Source: Fuerstiella sp. (GTDB lineage Bacteria > Planctomycetota > Planctomycetia > Planctomycetales > Planctomycetaceae). Taken from it: DNA of 34,057 nt. A model generated the notes under the pieces. That model was not told the origin of the DNA and did no database searches. It saw nothing but the letters and a program-made list of their open reading frames with translations. The position numbers and the translations under genes are program-made. Below, in pieces: positions 19,301 to 26,369 of this stretch (position 1 is the stretch's first letter; each line of letters starts with the position of its first letter). The stretch covers positions 1-34,057 of the forward strand of contig JAPYTO010000047.1 in assembly GCA_029941865.1 (NCBI GenBank), written 5' to 3'.

Positions 19301-19971
19301 TGCGGACTCTCATTCGAGTTCCGGGAATTGTTAATTTCTTTGATGCGATTTGATGCAAAGTAGAGCGTCTGCCCATCCGGTGAAATCGCCGGATCGTATT
19401 CGTCTGCGGATGAATTGACGGGACGACCCGCGTTAACGGGCGTGGTCCATGCTCCTTCGTGCCATTCCGATACATAGATGTCGAAGCCACCTGTACCGCC
19501 CGCTCGATCGGAATACAAGAACAGCTGCCGGCCGTCAGCTGAGGGGATCGCACCGACGTCATCGGCTGAAGAGTTAAGTGCGGCAACCGGTTCGCCCGGC
19601 TGCCATTTGCCGTGAATCAGTCGACTGCGATAGATATCGGACTGACTTCTGCGGGATCGAAGGGCGAAGTACAGAGTCGTCCCACCATCAGCAAAGCGGG
19701 GAGAAATCAGCGAGGCGTCGGTGATGTCTGTTGGTACGACGGATGACAGTTCGTCTGCCGGGCGCCAAACGATTCGTCGCTGCTGCATCGTGCTCAGATC
19801 GGCCCAATGTCCAGCTCCGCCAACGGAGACCACACCGTTGCGAGGTTTCGGGACGATCCAGACCGTGAAGGCCAACAGGATAACGACCACAGCAAACTTC
19901 GGAGAACGCAGCCATGCGTATCCGGATTGAGCGGCTGTTTCAGTCGTTGAGATTGAAGTGTTTTTTTTCAA
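16384..19971 (-). CDS. TolB-like propeller / TonB-like helix / Pro-rich linker / terpenoid-cyclase-like toroid fusion protein
   Basis: This is a 1195-residue membrane protein. TM1 (about 26-41) is followed by a periplasmic PD40 beta-propeller (about 85-350, with repeats such as SPDGQTLYFASNR at 197-209 and SPEGFTLVFSAHR at 331-343). TM2 (374-395) leads to the cytoplasmic turn STRRRF. TM3 (408-427) carries S412 and H416, the SxxxH pattern of TonB and TolA. A Pro-rich linker (about 475-790) then leads to an alpha/alpha toroid (about 868-1195) with QW-type repeats (QNTDGSW, QNKKTGGW) but no DxDD cyclase motif. ExbD and ExbB are encoded just upstream, suggesting force transduction across the envelope. 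The start is a TTG within TTGAAAAAAAA; the next in-frame ATG lies after TM1. Function beyond this is inference. Confidence 0.85.
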   Translation of the reverse strand: MKKNTSISTTETAAQSGYAWLRSPKFAVVVILLAFTVWIVPKPRNGVVSVGGAGHWADLSTMQQRRIVWRPADELSSVVPTDITDASLISPRFADGGTTLYFALRSRRSQSDIYRSRLIHGKWQPGEPVAALNSSADDVGAIPSADGRQLFLYSDRAGGTGGFDIYVSEWHEGAWTTPVNAGRPVNSSADEYDPAISPDGQTLYFASNRIKEINNSRNSNESPQDEWSGTLRLRKSNTFDMYAAVRNNGASTWESVNAIDAINRPDSNEGAPFVSSSGSFLYFASDRPVRGGENPNLDLFRSNIAGATPTPPENLGPGINTPAHESEPALSPEGFTLVFSAHRNGSERLLLSRADEVRIESGWDTSNLRAVSAIWPYGVAITLLVLMLAAILFSTRRRFVQAAGATRFFAGSVMIHVLLLFVLAVWNLPKVIDVITSKTFDAEASTQLFDDNQHQSHEDGRAAYEKLADLQSLEDLPQPEVTRQETETFSVPERTDSPLPTISLDVARTLSPRQLLFVPSNRAQPQRPATKSAPMPSLSRPTPVNAFDVPELQNTSVVLEPVRRPADRPVATQIDMPRTILLVQPVRFDVENPTAVTVRPKASISVAPPAIRIGVEQEAAALPLNPLEMRVAPIPDNPDAAKLAESVVLPAAPVETTERVADEPIPLIEIARVAARVPSPVPFATSGQRSQRREPQPFVDQNAPISNIENRPADPAKMPAVPPREIAPSPVPHDHADIAQLETEKYTLPGSDAPDAAESKDLSDDTVMLVIERSELSAPVPLTPQKMTGPSSRIKERIVVGTLSLERNNAPPAFHKLASQLNRPFAKASAVSLAADSVGLRSMFTLRQGDTRKQYIELFGGTEASEKAVNRGLLWLVQHQNTDGSWSLNRFQENCNGKHPTCNGQGAEASNTAATGLALLPLLAAGNTHVDGAYAKVVATGLQWLIDHQKPDGELLGPGDKQKMYSQGIAAIAMCEAFGMTQHPDFREPAQRSLQYIVNAQNKKTGGWRYNPGEAGDTSVVGWQMMALKSGEMAGLDVPIETHEGIRRWLKSVEGNQPVGGQFGYTNRRVSPAMSAEGLLCLQFLGTGRNDPAMRAGADYLLTQLPEVKQARTSYYWYYGTQVMYHMQGSYWQEWNAALRDMVVDTQIKNGHMAGTWDPVDNWEKRGGRLYSTSMKLLLLEIYYRHLPLYEQLDD

Positions 19972-20054
19972 CGGACGAGTTCATCCTGATTCGACATCGT
20001 CACGGACCTGCGAATTTCGGCCCTGAAATTCCATGGTCACGAAGCTGACTCTCA

Positions 20055-20459
20055 CTAACGTTCCTGCAGGGCCGCGATGCGATAATCCATCCCGACTTCA
20101 TTGCACAGTCCCATGACACGGACGGCGTGCTTCAACGCGACCTCACCGTCGCCACGAATGAGTGCCGACTGATGTGGATTGTTTCTGTAAGTTTCCCGAA
20201 TGATCTGGCCGAGTTGCTGTTCGTCTATTTCCTGCTGCACAATTTTATAGGTTCCGCTGCGCAATACGTTGATAACGAGTTCCGGAGTCATGGACAGGGG
20301 CTGGGCCTGTGTCACTTCCGGCAACACGACGTCCAGTTCACGTTCCTCCTGATCGTAACGCGTGGCGACCAGAAAAAAGATCAGCAGCAGAAAGACGACG
20401 TCAATGACAGGTGTCAAATTGGGACCTTCAAAGTCGTTCGTTTCGATCGGCAGTTTCAT
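20055..20459 (-). CDS. ExbD/TolR family biopolymer transport protein
   Basis: This 134-residue protein starts at the ATG at 20459 (MKLPIETNDFEG), in line with the family; an upstream ATG at 20510 would add 17 unlikely residues. The single N-terminal helix is LTPVIDVVFLLLIFFLV, with Asp20 as the proton-carrying residue that ExbD/TolR share. The periplasmic part has the usual LDVVLPEV and the C-terminal ALIRGDGEVALKHAVRVM pattern. With ExbB it forms a proton-driven motor in the inner membrane. It sits between exbB and the TonB-like fusion gene, all on the minus strand. Confidence 0.9.
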   Translation of the reverse strand: MKLPIETNDFEGPNLTPVIDVVFLLLIFFLVATRYDQEERELDVVLPEVTQAQPLSMTPELVINVLRSGTYKIVQQEIDEQQLGQIIRETYRNNPHQSALIRGDGEVALKHAVRVMGLCNEVGMDYRIAALQER

Positions 20460-20587
20460 GGCGTGTTTCGTTTCGTGATGGCTTATTCCAGGTTGACTCT
20501 GACTCCCCATCTTCTGATTGAGATGACAGAGCCACGAATCTCCGTTTCACACGACCAACGTAGTTTTTTTTTATCAACAGCAGATCA

Positions 20588-21448
20588 TCAGCTGACGTCT
20601 ACGAGGCTGTCCTGTGTCCGAGCACTGGCCTTGTCGTCCTCTTCCGGAGCTTGAGACGCACTCACAACACGTTTTTCCACACGTGCAAAGCACGGAAATG
20701 TCGACATCAATGCCACATCGATTTCCCGAAAAAACTGTTCAATCTTTCCGTTGAAAAAGGCGGCGCACAGTAACGACGGAATGGCGATTGACAGGCCAGC
20801 AGCAGTTGTAACCAGAGCCATGTAAATACCCTGAGCCAGCATTTCCCCTTTGCCAAGTCCCGCCTGACTGGCCGTCTTGAATGCAATGATCATGCCGACG
20901 ACCGTACCGAGCAGTCCGATCAGTGGCGCCACACTACCAGCCACCGTCAATGGCCGAACGCGACTCCGCAACGCCCCCATTTCCCGCACCGCGGCGTCTT
21001 CCATGGCCTTCTCCACTTCAGGGAGAGGACGGCCGGCCCGTTGCAGGCCTGCGTTAAGTATGGTCGCGATGGGGACCTCGTGACGATCACAAACCGTCTG
21101 CAGATCCGCCGGTGTGGATCGATCGCTGTCCACCACACGTTTCAATTCGCTGACCAGGTCCGCCGGCACGATGCAGACACGGCGAGTATTGACGAGTCGT
21201 TCAATCGCCACGGTCACACTGACCAGCGAAAACAGACCGAGCGCGCCCATGAACAGAAGCCCGGTGAGTCCCGTGGCCAGCATTAGTGACAGAATGGAAT
21301 CATCCGCTGGAGGAGATTCTTCTGCGACTTCGGCTACTGGTGGAGCAGGTGCCGCATCAGCCACCTCATCAGCCGACAGTAACGGCAGCAATCCAGCCAG
21401 CAGCAAAAACGTCGATGCCGTGAGAACGCGACTATTCCAGGATGACAT
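20588..21448 (-). CDS. MotA/TolQ/ExbB family proton channel protein
   Basis: This 286-residue protein has a signal-like N-terminus (1-26), an Ala/Pro/Glu-rich spacer, and a first channel helix (about 53-88, ending in AIERLV). A cytoplasmic domain follows, then the two diagnostic helices RPLTVAGSVAPLIGLLGTVVGMIIAF and GIYMALVTTAAGLSIAIPSLL. Small residues and the conserved Thr in these helices line the ion path in ExbB/TolQ. The extra N-terminal periplasmic segment is common in planctomycete and other ExbB proteins. It partners ExbD at 20055 and is preceded by the TPR gene, with a 64-base gap. Confidence 0.9.
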   Translation of the reverse strand: MSSWNSRVLTASTFLLLAGLLPLLSADEVADAAPAPPVAEVAEESPPADDSILSLMLATGLTGLLFMGALGLFSLVSVTVAIERLVNTRRVCIVPADLVSELKRVVDSDRSTPADLQTVCDRHEVPIATILNAGLQRAGRPLPEVEKAMEDAAVREMGALRSRVRPLTVAGSVAPLIGLLGTVVGMIIAFKTASQAGLGKGEMLAQGIYMALVTTAAGLSIAIPSLLCAAFFNGKIEQFFREIDVALMSTFPCFARVEKRVVSASQAPEEDDKASARTQDSLVDVS

Positions 21449-21512
21449 TCCTCGCCCCTTGAATTTTCGATTAATGGAACGTTCTTTAGATTCGTCTCAG
21501 CTTTCCTGAAGT

Positions 21513-24500
21513 TCAGCTCCCGGCCTTCAGTCCGGCCAGAAGTTTTGCCGCATCCTTTGCTCGAACGTGCTCCGGGAACCGATCCACAACGATCTGTAAC
21601 GATTCCCGAGCCTTGTCAGGCATCTTCAACTCAATGAAGCAACGACCCGCTTCGAAATGACCAAGAGCCTGCCACTCCGGATACGGATAACCAAGTGCCG
21701 CTTCCAGAAAGTGCTCCCACGCAACATCATATTTTTTTTGTGCAAAGGCACACTCGCCCATCATGAATCGTGCCTTGGCGGCGGATTCCGTGTTCGTTTC
21801 TTTCGTGACCCGATCGTACATCTGCATCGCCTGATCGAGATGGTTCTGATTCTGCAGAGCAAACCCAAGTCCGTACCATGCTTCGCTGACCTGTTCGAAT
21901 TCCGGAAACTGTTTCGTCAGAGCTTCGAAGTGTTTCTGGCTGACAGGCCACTGCTTGAGTTCGTTCGCACAGGTGCCGGTTCGATAAATTGCTCGCGAAT
22001 GATATTTCTCAGACTTCACATCAATCGTCTTTTGATACCAAGGCAGTGAATCCTGGTATTTTTTCTGACGAAACATGCTTTCGGCCACCAGCCACGTGGC
22101 GTCGATCAGCAGATCACCATCAGGATGCTCAGTAATCTGAGCCTGCAGAGTTGCGGCTGCCTGGACGAACCCTTCCGTCGCGAACTGCGAACTTCCTTTC
22201 CTAAATTGAAGTCGTTCACGCAACTTCTGGTTTGTTGTCTTTGCCAGGCCCTTGTCACTCGCCGCAACGGCTTCGGCAAACTGCTTTTCATCGGCATGAA
22301 ACCCCGCAACACGCAGCCAGCATTCGCCGGCCAGTACGCTGTCGGGGAACATGGTCGCCAGTTGACGAAACGCGTCGATGGATTCCTTCTGTCGTTTGGT
22401 TTCTGAATATGCAAACGCAAGTTCGTACCAAACCTTATCCGCGGCGGTGTAGTCGGGTTTCGCCTTCAGCAGATCCAGGGCAATCTGAATCGTCTGGTCA
22501 TGCTGCTTCAGTCCCGCGTGGCAAAGGGCGAGCGAATAGCGGGCATCCAGCGCTGCGTTTTCCTCTGCCGGATCTCGTTTCAGAAACTCCGTCAAATCAC
22601 TAACGGCCGCGGCGTACTTATTCTGCCGGTGCTGACTCAGACCACGCAGGTAGTACGCGTTTGTGGCAATATCTGACTTCGGATACTTTGTCAGCAGAGC
22701 ATTCAAATGACTGACAGATCCATTGTAATCAGCTTTGTCAAACAGTGCCGATCCGGAACCGTAGGCCGCCAGCGGGGCGAATTCACTGTCGGGAAATTTC
22801 GTGACAACCTGCTGGAACGCCGCAACAGCGGGATCAAGCCGATTCTGCTGAGCCTGAATCTCCCCCAGCCGAAACCATGCGCGATCGCCGAATTCGCTTT
22901 TCGGATACTTCTGATTCAGCTGATTCAGTTCTGCGATCGCGGCGTCCGCCTGATTCGTGTCGACAAGCCCCGTCGCGAGCGCCAGCAGCACCTCATCACC
23001 ACGTCCCCAGTCACCCATCGTCTGTCGCGAAGCTCGCAGTGCGGTGACACCTTCCGTCGGACGTTTCAGACTGAGATGACTGATGCCTATCAGGAACTGT
23101 GCTTCAGCCAGCAGTTCCGGCTCTTTCAGTTTTGGCAGCGCCGCCTTAAGAAATGCGATTCCAGGATCGTGCTGTTCGAGAGAATACAGGCAGAACCCCA
23201 CGCGAACAAGCGATCGTGGCGTGTAAACATGTTCCTTAAACTCGCCGACCAGTCGACGATAGAGTTCGTCGGCTTTCGCGAAGTCAGCGGTGTCACCCAC
23301 GATTCGACTTTCCGCCGCGACGAACAGCGCGTCAGGCAGTAAGGGATGTTTCGAAAATGCGGCGTTGTTCAGAAACGCATCGCTCTGCTGCTGTGCATCC
23401 GTCAGTTCATTAAGCTGCAGTCCGGTCAATGCCGCTCGATAGCGTGCGTCTGCGGCAAGTTTGTCTGCGGCGAATTCGTCCGCAAACTGAGCGTACAATT
23501 TGACGGTTTCCGGCTTCCGCTTTTCGTCTTCGTAGATTGCCTCAATCCGAGTGAACTTCAGCTCGGGAATGAATTCGGTCTGCGGCCAGTCCGCGATGGC
23601 CTTGTCCAGAATCCCGATCGCAGCAGGCGCCTGCTTCAGTTGAATCAGCGTCCGCCCGAGCCACCACGCTGCCTCAGCCGCTTCGTTCTGCTTTGCATCA
23701 ACGACCGCCTTGAACGCATTCTGCGCCTGCGGAAACTGATTCGAAAGAAACCGGCATTTGCCGCCTTCCAGCAACGCCACATTGACGTATTCACTCTGTT
23801 TGAACTTCTGCGGCAGAGATTCGAACAATTCCGCCGCTTGTGGCAACTGCTTCTGTTCATGCTTCGACCGCGCGTGATGAAACAGTGCGAGGTCGGCCAT
23901 GGCGAATTCTTTCACGGCAGCAGCCGTCGCAAATTCCTTTTCCGCTTCAGCGTGCTTTGTCAGTGCAGTCAGGGCGAGCCCCAGTCGCAGGCGGCATTCG
24001 GCCACCTTGTTATCCTGTGGGAATTTCTGCAAAAACGAGCGATACGTCTGAACAGCCTCGGCGGTCTTTTCCAATTCCTGCTGAGTCGTCGCCAACGCAA
24101 ACATTGCGGTAGGCAGCAGCGGACTGTTTCCGTGCTGATCGATTAATGTCTGGTACACCACGATCGCCCCGGCGTGATCGCCGGCCTGAAACACGCACTC
24201 CGCCTGATAGTACAATGCAGAGGGAATGTGCTTGCTCTTTGCATACTGAGACGACACGTTGGCGAATTCCGCTGCAGCCACGCGAAAGGCGTCCGGCGTC
24301 TTCGCTGCCAGAGCTGTGCTGTACAGTGCCAGACCCAGATTGAACTGCACCGCGTCGCGCTGCTCGAATTCCGTGAACTGCTTCAGAACCTTCCGAAACG
24401 TCCCAACAGCCTCGGCGTTTCCCGTTTGAAGCTGACAGACTCCCAGATGATAGTGAGCATTAGCGATTCGCTCGCCCTTGGCGAAGTTCGCAATGAACTG

Positions 24501-24689
24501 GGTCCAGCGAACTGCCGCCTGCTTAAAGAGTTTCTTCCTTTGAAACCCAAGAGCGACTGCGTATTCACGCGTCGCGACGGGATCGACGGATTTTTCCTGC
24601 GCAAACACCGGACCGAACGTGACCGCAATGGGAACAATCACGACACAAGTGAGAACACCGATCATACGACGACGTGGGCCGTCAGACAT
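21513..24689 (-). CDS. Large exported tetratricopeptide-repeat protein (YbgF/CpoB- or BamD-like repeats)
   Basis: I chose the ATG at 24689: GAGGAGG lies five bases upstream and the protein then begins with a good signal peptide (MSDGPRRRMIGVLTCVVIV..., cleavage near VFA-Q). The open frame extends to 24950, but that part runs through a repeat. The mature part (about 1020 of 1058 residues) is tandem TPR units. Many have the pattern of YbgF/CpoB and BamD, for example LNQKYPKSEFGDRAWFRLGE, TKFPDSEFAPLAAYGSG and LTKYPKSDIATNAYYLRGL. Such proteins scaffold envelope complexes in the periplasm. As the first gene of the ExbB-ExbD operon it occupies the role that CpoB has beside Tol. It is much longer than CpoB (about 260 residues). 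Confidence 0.88.
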   Translation of the reverse strand: MSDGPRRRMIGVLTCVVIVPIAVTFGPVFAQEKSVDPVATREYAVALGFQRKKLFKQAAVRWTQFIANFAKGERIANAHYHLGVCQLQTGNAEAVGTFRKVLKQFTEFEQRDAVQFNLGLALYSTALAAKTPDAFRVAAAEFANVSSQYAKSKHIPSALYYQAECVFQAGDHAGAIVVYQTLIDQHGNSPLLPTAMFALATTQQELEKTAEAVQTYRSFLQKFPQDNKVAECRLRLGLALTALTKHAEAEKEFATAAAVKEFAMADLALFHHARSKHEQKQLPQAAELFESLPQKFKQSEYVNVALLEGGKCRFLSNQFPQAQNAFKAVVDAKQNEAAEAAWWLGRTLIQLKQAPAAIGILDKAIADWPQTEFIPELKFTRIEAIYEDEKRKPETVKLYAQFADEFAADKLAADARYRAALTGLQLNELTDAQQQSDAFLNNAAFSKHPLLPDALFVAAESRIVGDTADFAKADELYRRLVGEFKEHVYTPRSLVRVGFCLYSLEQHDPGIAFLKAALPKLKEPELLAEAQFLIGISHLSLKRPTEGVTALRASRQTMGDWGRGDEVLLALATGLVDTNQADAAIAELNQLNQKYPKSEFGDRAWFRLGEIQAQQNRLDPAVAAFQQVVTKFPDSEFAPLAAYGSGSALFDKADYNGSVSHLNALLTKYPKSDIATNAYYLRGLSQHRQNKYAAAVSDLTEFLKRDPAEENAALDARYSLALCHAGLKQHDQTIQIALDLLKAKPDYTAADKVWYELAFAYSETKRQKESIDAFRQLATMFPDSVLAGECWLRVAGFHADEKQFAEAVAASDKGLAKTTNQKLRERLQFRKGSSQFATEGFVQAAATLQAQITEHPDGDLLIDATWLVAESMFRQKKYQDSLPWYQKTIDVKSEKYHSRAIYRTGTCANELKQWPVSQKHFEALTKQFPEFEQVSEAWYGLGFALQNQNHLDQAMQMYDRVTKETNTESAAKARFMMGECAFAQKKYDVAWEHFLEAALGYPYPEWQALGHFEAGRCFIELKMPDKARESLQIVVDRFPEHVRAKDAAKLLAGLKAGS

Positions 24690-24870
24690 CTCCGCCTCCT
24701 CTGCGATGAGCTGCGAAGCAGCACTGCACAAACCGGACTGATCAGTTAATTGGCTGATGGTAGTGAGGAATCGGGACGGCATCAATCGACTCGGCCCGAT
24801 ACGGTACGTGGCGTCGAGTCCTGAAGTGGCTTTTTCCTCTTTGGCGCAGACGTCCCTCGTGCAAGGGCAG

Positions 24871-24883
24871 GCGGGACGCCCGC
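24871..24883. repeat. Small palindrome in a likely dispersed repeat
   Basis: GCGGG-ACG-CCCGC lies within a GC-rich stretch (about 24857-24897) between the divergent TPR and esterase genes. The 474-nt gap 24690-25163 should hold both promoters; I see no other gene in it. The stretch would be translated if the TPR gene started at 24950, which argues against that start. Confidence 0.5.
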
Positions 24884-25163
24884 ACCACAACATGTTGCAA
24901 AATGGTCCCGCGAACTCCGAACAGGATGGTTCTTCGGCCGGTTGACTCATTAGAATTCAGGCATTGACAGTACCGCCCTCCCTCACGTGTCGAGCCCGAC
25001 ACCAAACTCGGATCGCCCGATTCCGAGTCAAAATCTCTCCTCCACACAAAGCCTGCACACGCGCAGAACTCATTCGCAGCCGTGTTTTCAGCCGGTGCTG
25101 TTTAGTTGCCCCTCGTACATGCCACGAACTGATGTCAGCGAGACAACAGGAAAGAAACTGAAC

Positions 25164-26066
25164 ATGCTCTGCCCGCGAACCACAATGGCTGTGACGACAC
25201 TTATCGTGTCATTGGCGATGTTTCATTTTCAACCTGTGTCTGCCGAAGAAACAATTCCCGAGGGCGTCGTCTTTGAAAAGAACATCGAATACTCGAATCC
25301 CGATGACCAGCACCTGCAACTGAACATGGCAAGACCGACAGTGGGACAAGGTCCGTTTCCGGCTGTCGTCTGCATTCACGGTGGAGGGTTTCGAGCAGGA
25401 ACACGAGAAGGCTTCAACCGACTGTGCCTGAACCTTGCAGCACATGGATATGTGGCCGTGACAGTTTCTTATCGTCTGGCCCCGAAGTATCAGTTCCCGG
25501 CCGCGGTGCATGACGTCAAAGCAGCCGTGCGCTGGGTGCGAGCCAACGCTGAAAGATACAATATCGATCCGAATCGGATCGGGACCACAGGCGGCTCAGC
25601 TGGCGGTCACCTGGCTCAGTTTCTGGGTGTCACCAGCGGTGTCAAACACTTTGAGGGCGATGGCGGGAACGCCAACTATTCCAGCAGTGTGGATTGCGTC
25701 GTCAATTTCTACGGGCCCAGCGACTTCACAAAGTCATACGATGCCAGTGTTGATGCCGCTGAGGTTTTGCCGCTATTCCTTGGAGGCAACCTGCAGCAAC
25801 AGCGGCGACGGCACATCCAGGCCAGCCCGCTGTATTGGGTGACTCCCGATGCAGTTGCGACGCTGTGCATTCACGGTACGGAAGACAGCTACGTCGCCCA
25901 TGAACAGGCGGTCTGGTTGATCGATCGTCTGAAGGCCTCGCATGTGGAAGCCACGTTAATGAGCATTGAAGGAGCGGACCACGGATTTCGTGGGGCGACG
26001 AAGGAAGTTAAAGCAGGGATTGAGACCGCACGCATCAAATTCTTCGACAAACATCTCAAGCCGTAG
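25164..26066 (+). CDS. Exported alpha/beta-hydrolase, BD-FAE / hormone-sensitive-lipase-like esterase
   Basis: The ATG at 25164 (AGGAAAG about eight bases upstream) gives 300 residues with a signal peptide ending near VSA-E (27); the longer frame back to 24987 adds 59 residues without family character. The oxyanion motif HGGG (72-75), nucleophile motif GGSAGG with Ser145, Asp241 (GTEDSYV) and His273 (GADHGF) give a complete catalytic triad. Proteins of this type deacetylate or de-esterify plant or algal polysaccharides and small acyl esters. No carbohydrate-degradation cluster surrounds it, so the substrate is open. Confidence 0.9.
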   Translation: MLCPRTTMAVTTLIVSLAMFHFQPVSAEETIPEGVVFEKNIEYSNPDDQHLQLNMARPTVGQGPFPAVVCIHGGGFRAGTREGFNRLCLNLAAHGYVAVTVSYRLAPKYQFPAAVHDVKAAVRWVRANAERYNIDPNRIGTTGGSAGGHLAQFLGVTSGVKHFEGDGGNANYSSSVDCVVNFYGPSDFTKSYDASVDAAEVLPLFLGGNLQQQRRRHIQASPLYWVTPDAVATLCIHGTEDSYVAHEQAVWLIDRLKASHVEATLMSIEGADHGFRGATKEVKAGIETARIKFFDKHLKP

Positions 26067-26195
26067 TACGATTTAGCTGGCCATGGAACGTACACAGGAA
26101 GTTTGGAAGGTATCCTTCAGGACAATGGTTGAGTCTGAACTTCGGCAGCAGACATACGCGACAACAGTGATTTTTCAGAGGACGCCTCTTGACGT

Positions 26196-26261
26196 GTAGC
26201 CGGATTCGTAAGAATTCGGAGCGTTTTGAGCATCCGTCCGAATTCTCACGACATCGGCTAC
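26196..26261. repeat. REP-like palindrome upstream of the PSCyt1 gene
   Basis: Two 25-nt arms (26196-26220 and 26237-26261) are complementary at 21 of 25 positions around a 16-nt loop. The outer GTAGCCG/CGGCTAC and inner GAATTCGGA/TCCGAATTC match perfectly. It lies in the 303-nt gap before the next gene; no other gene is seen there. Confidence 0.8.
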
Positions 26262-26369
26262 GACTTTGGCCGCACGTGTCGCAGCAGTCTCTGAACAAAG
26301 ACGCCTGAAACTGTGGCACAACCGAAACGGACTTTTCAGCGCTTTTATGTACGCACTCTGAGTATTTGC

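Noticed and set aside
24690-24950. N-terminal extension of the TPR protein (87 extra residues)
   Set aside because: The extension passes through a GC-rich repeat, is Cys/Pro-rich, and would bury a clean signal peptide; ATG 24689 has a near-perfect Shine-Dalgarno sequence.
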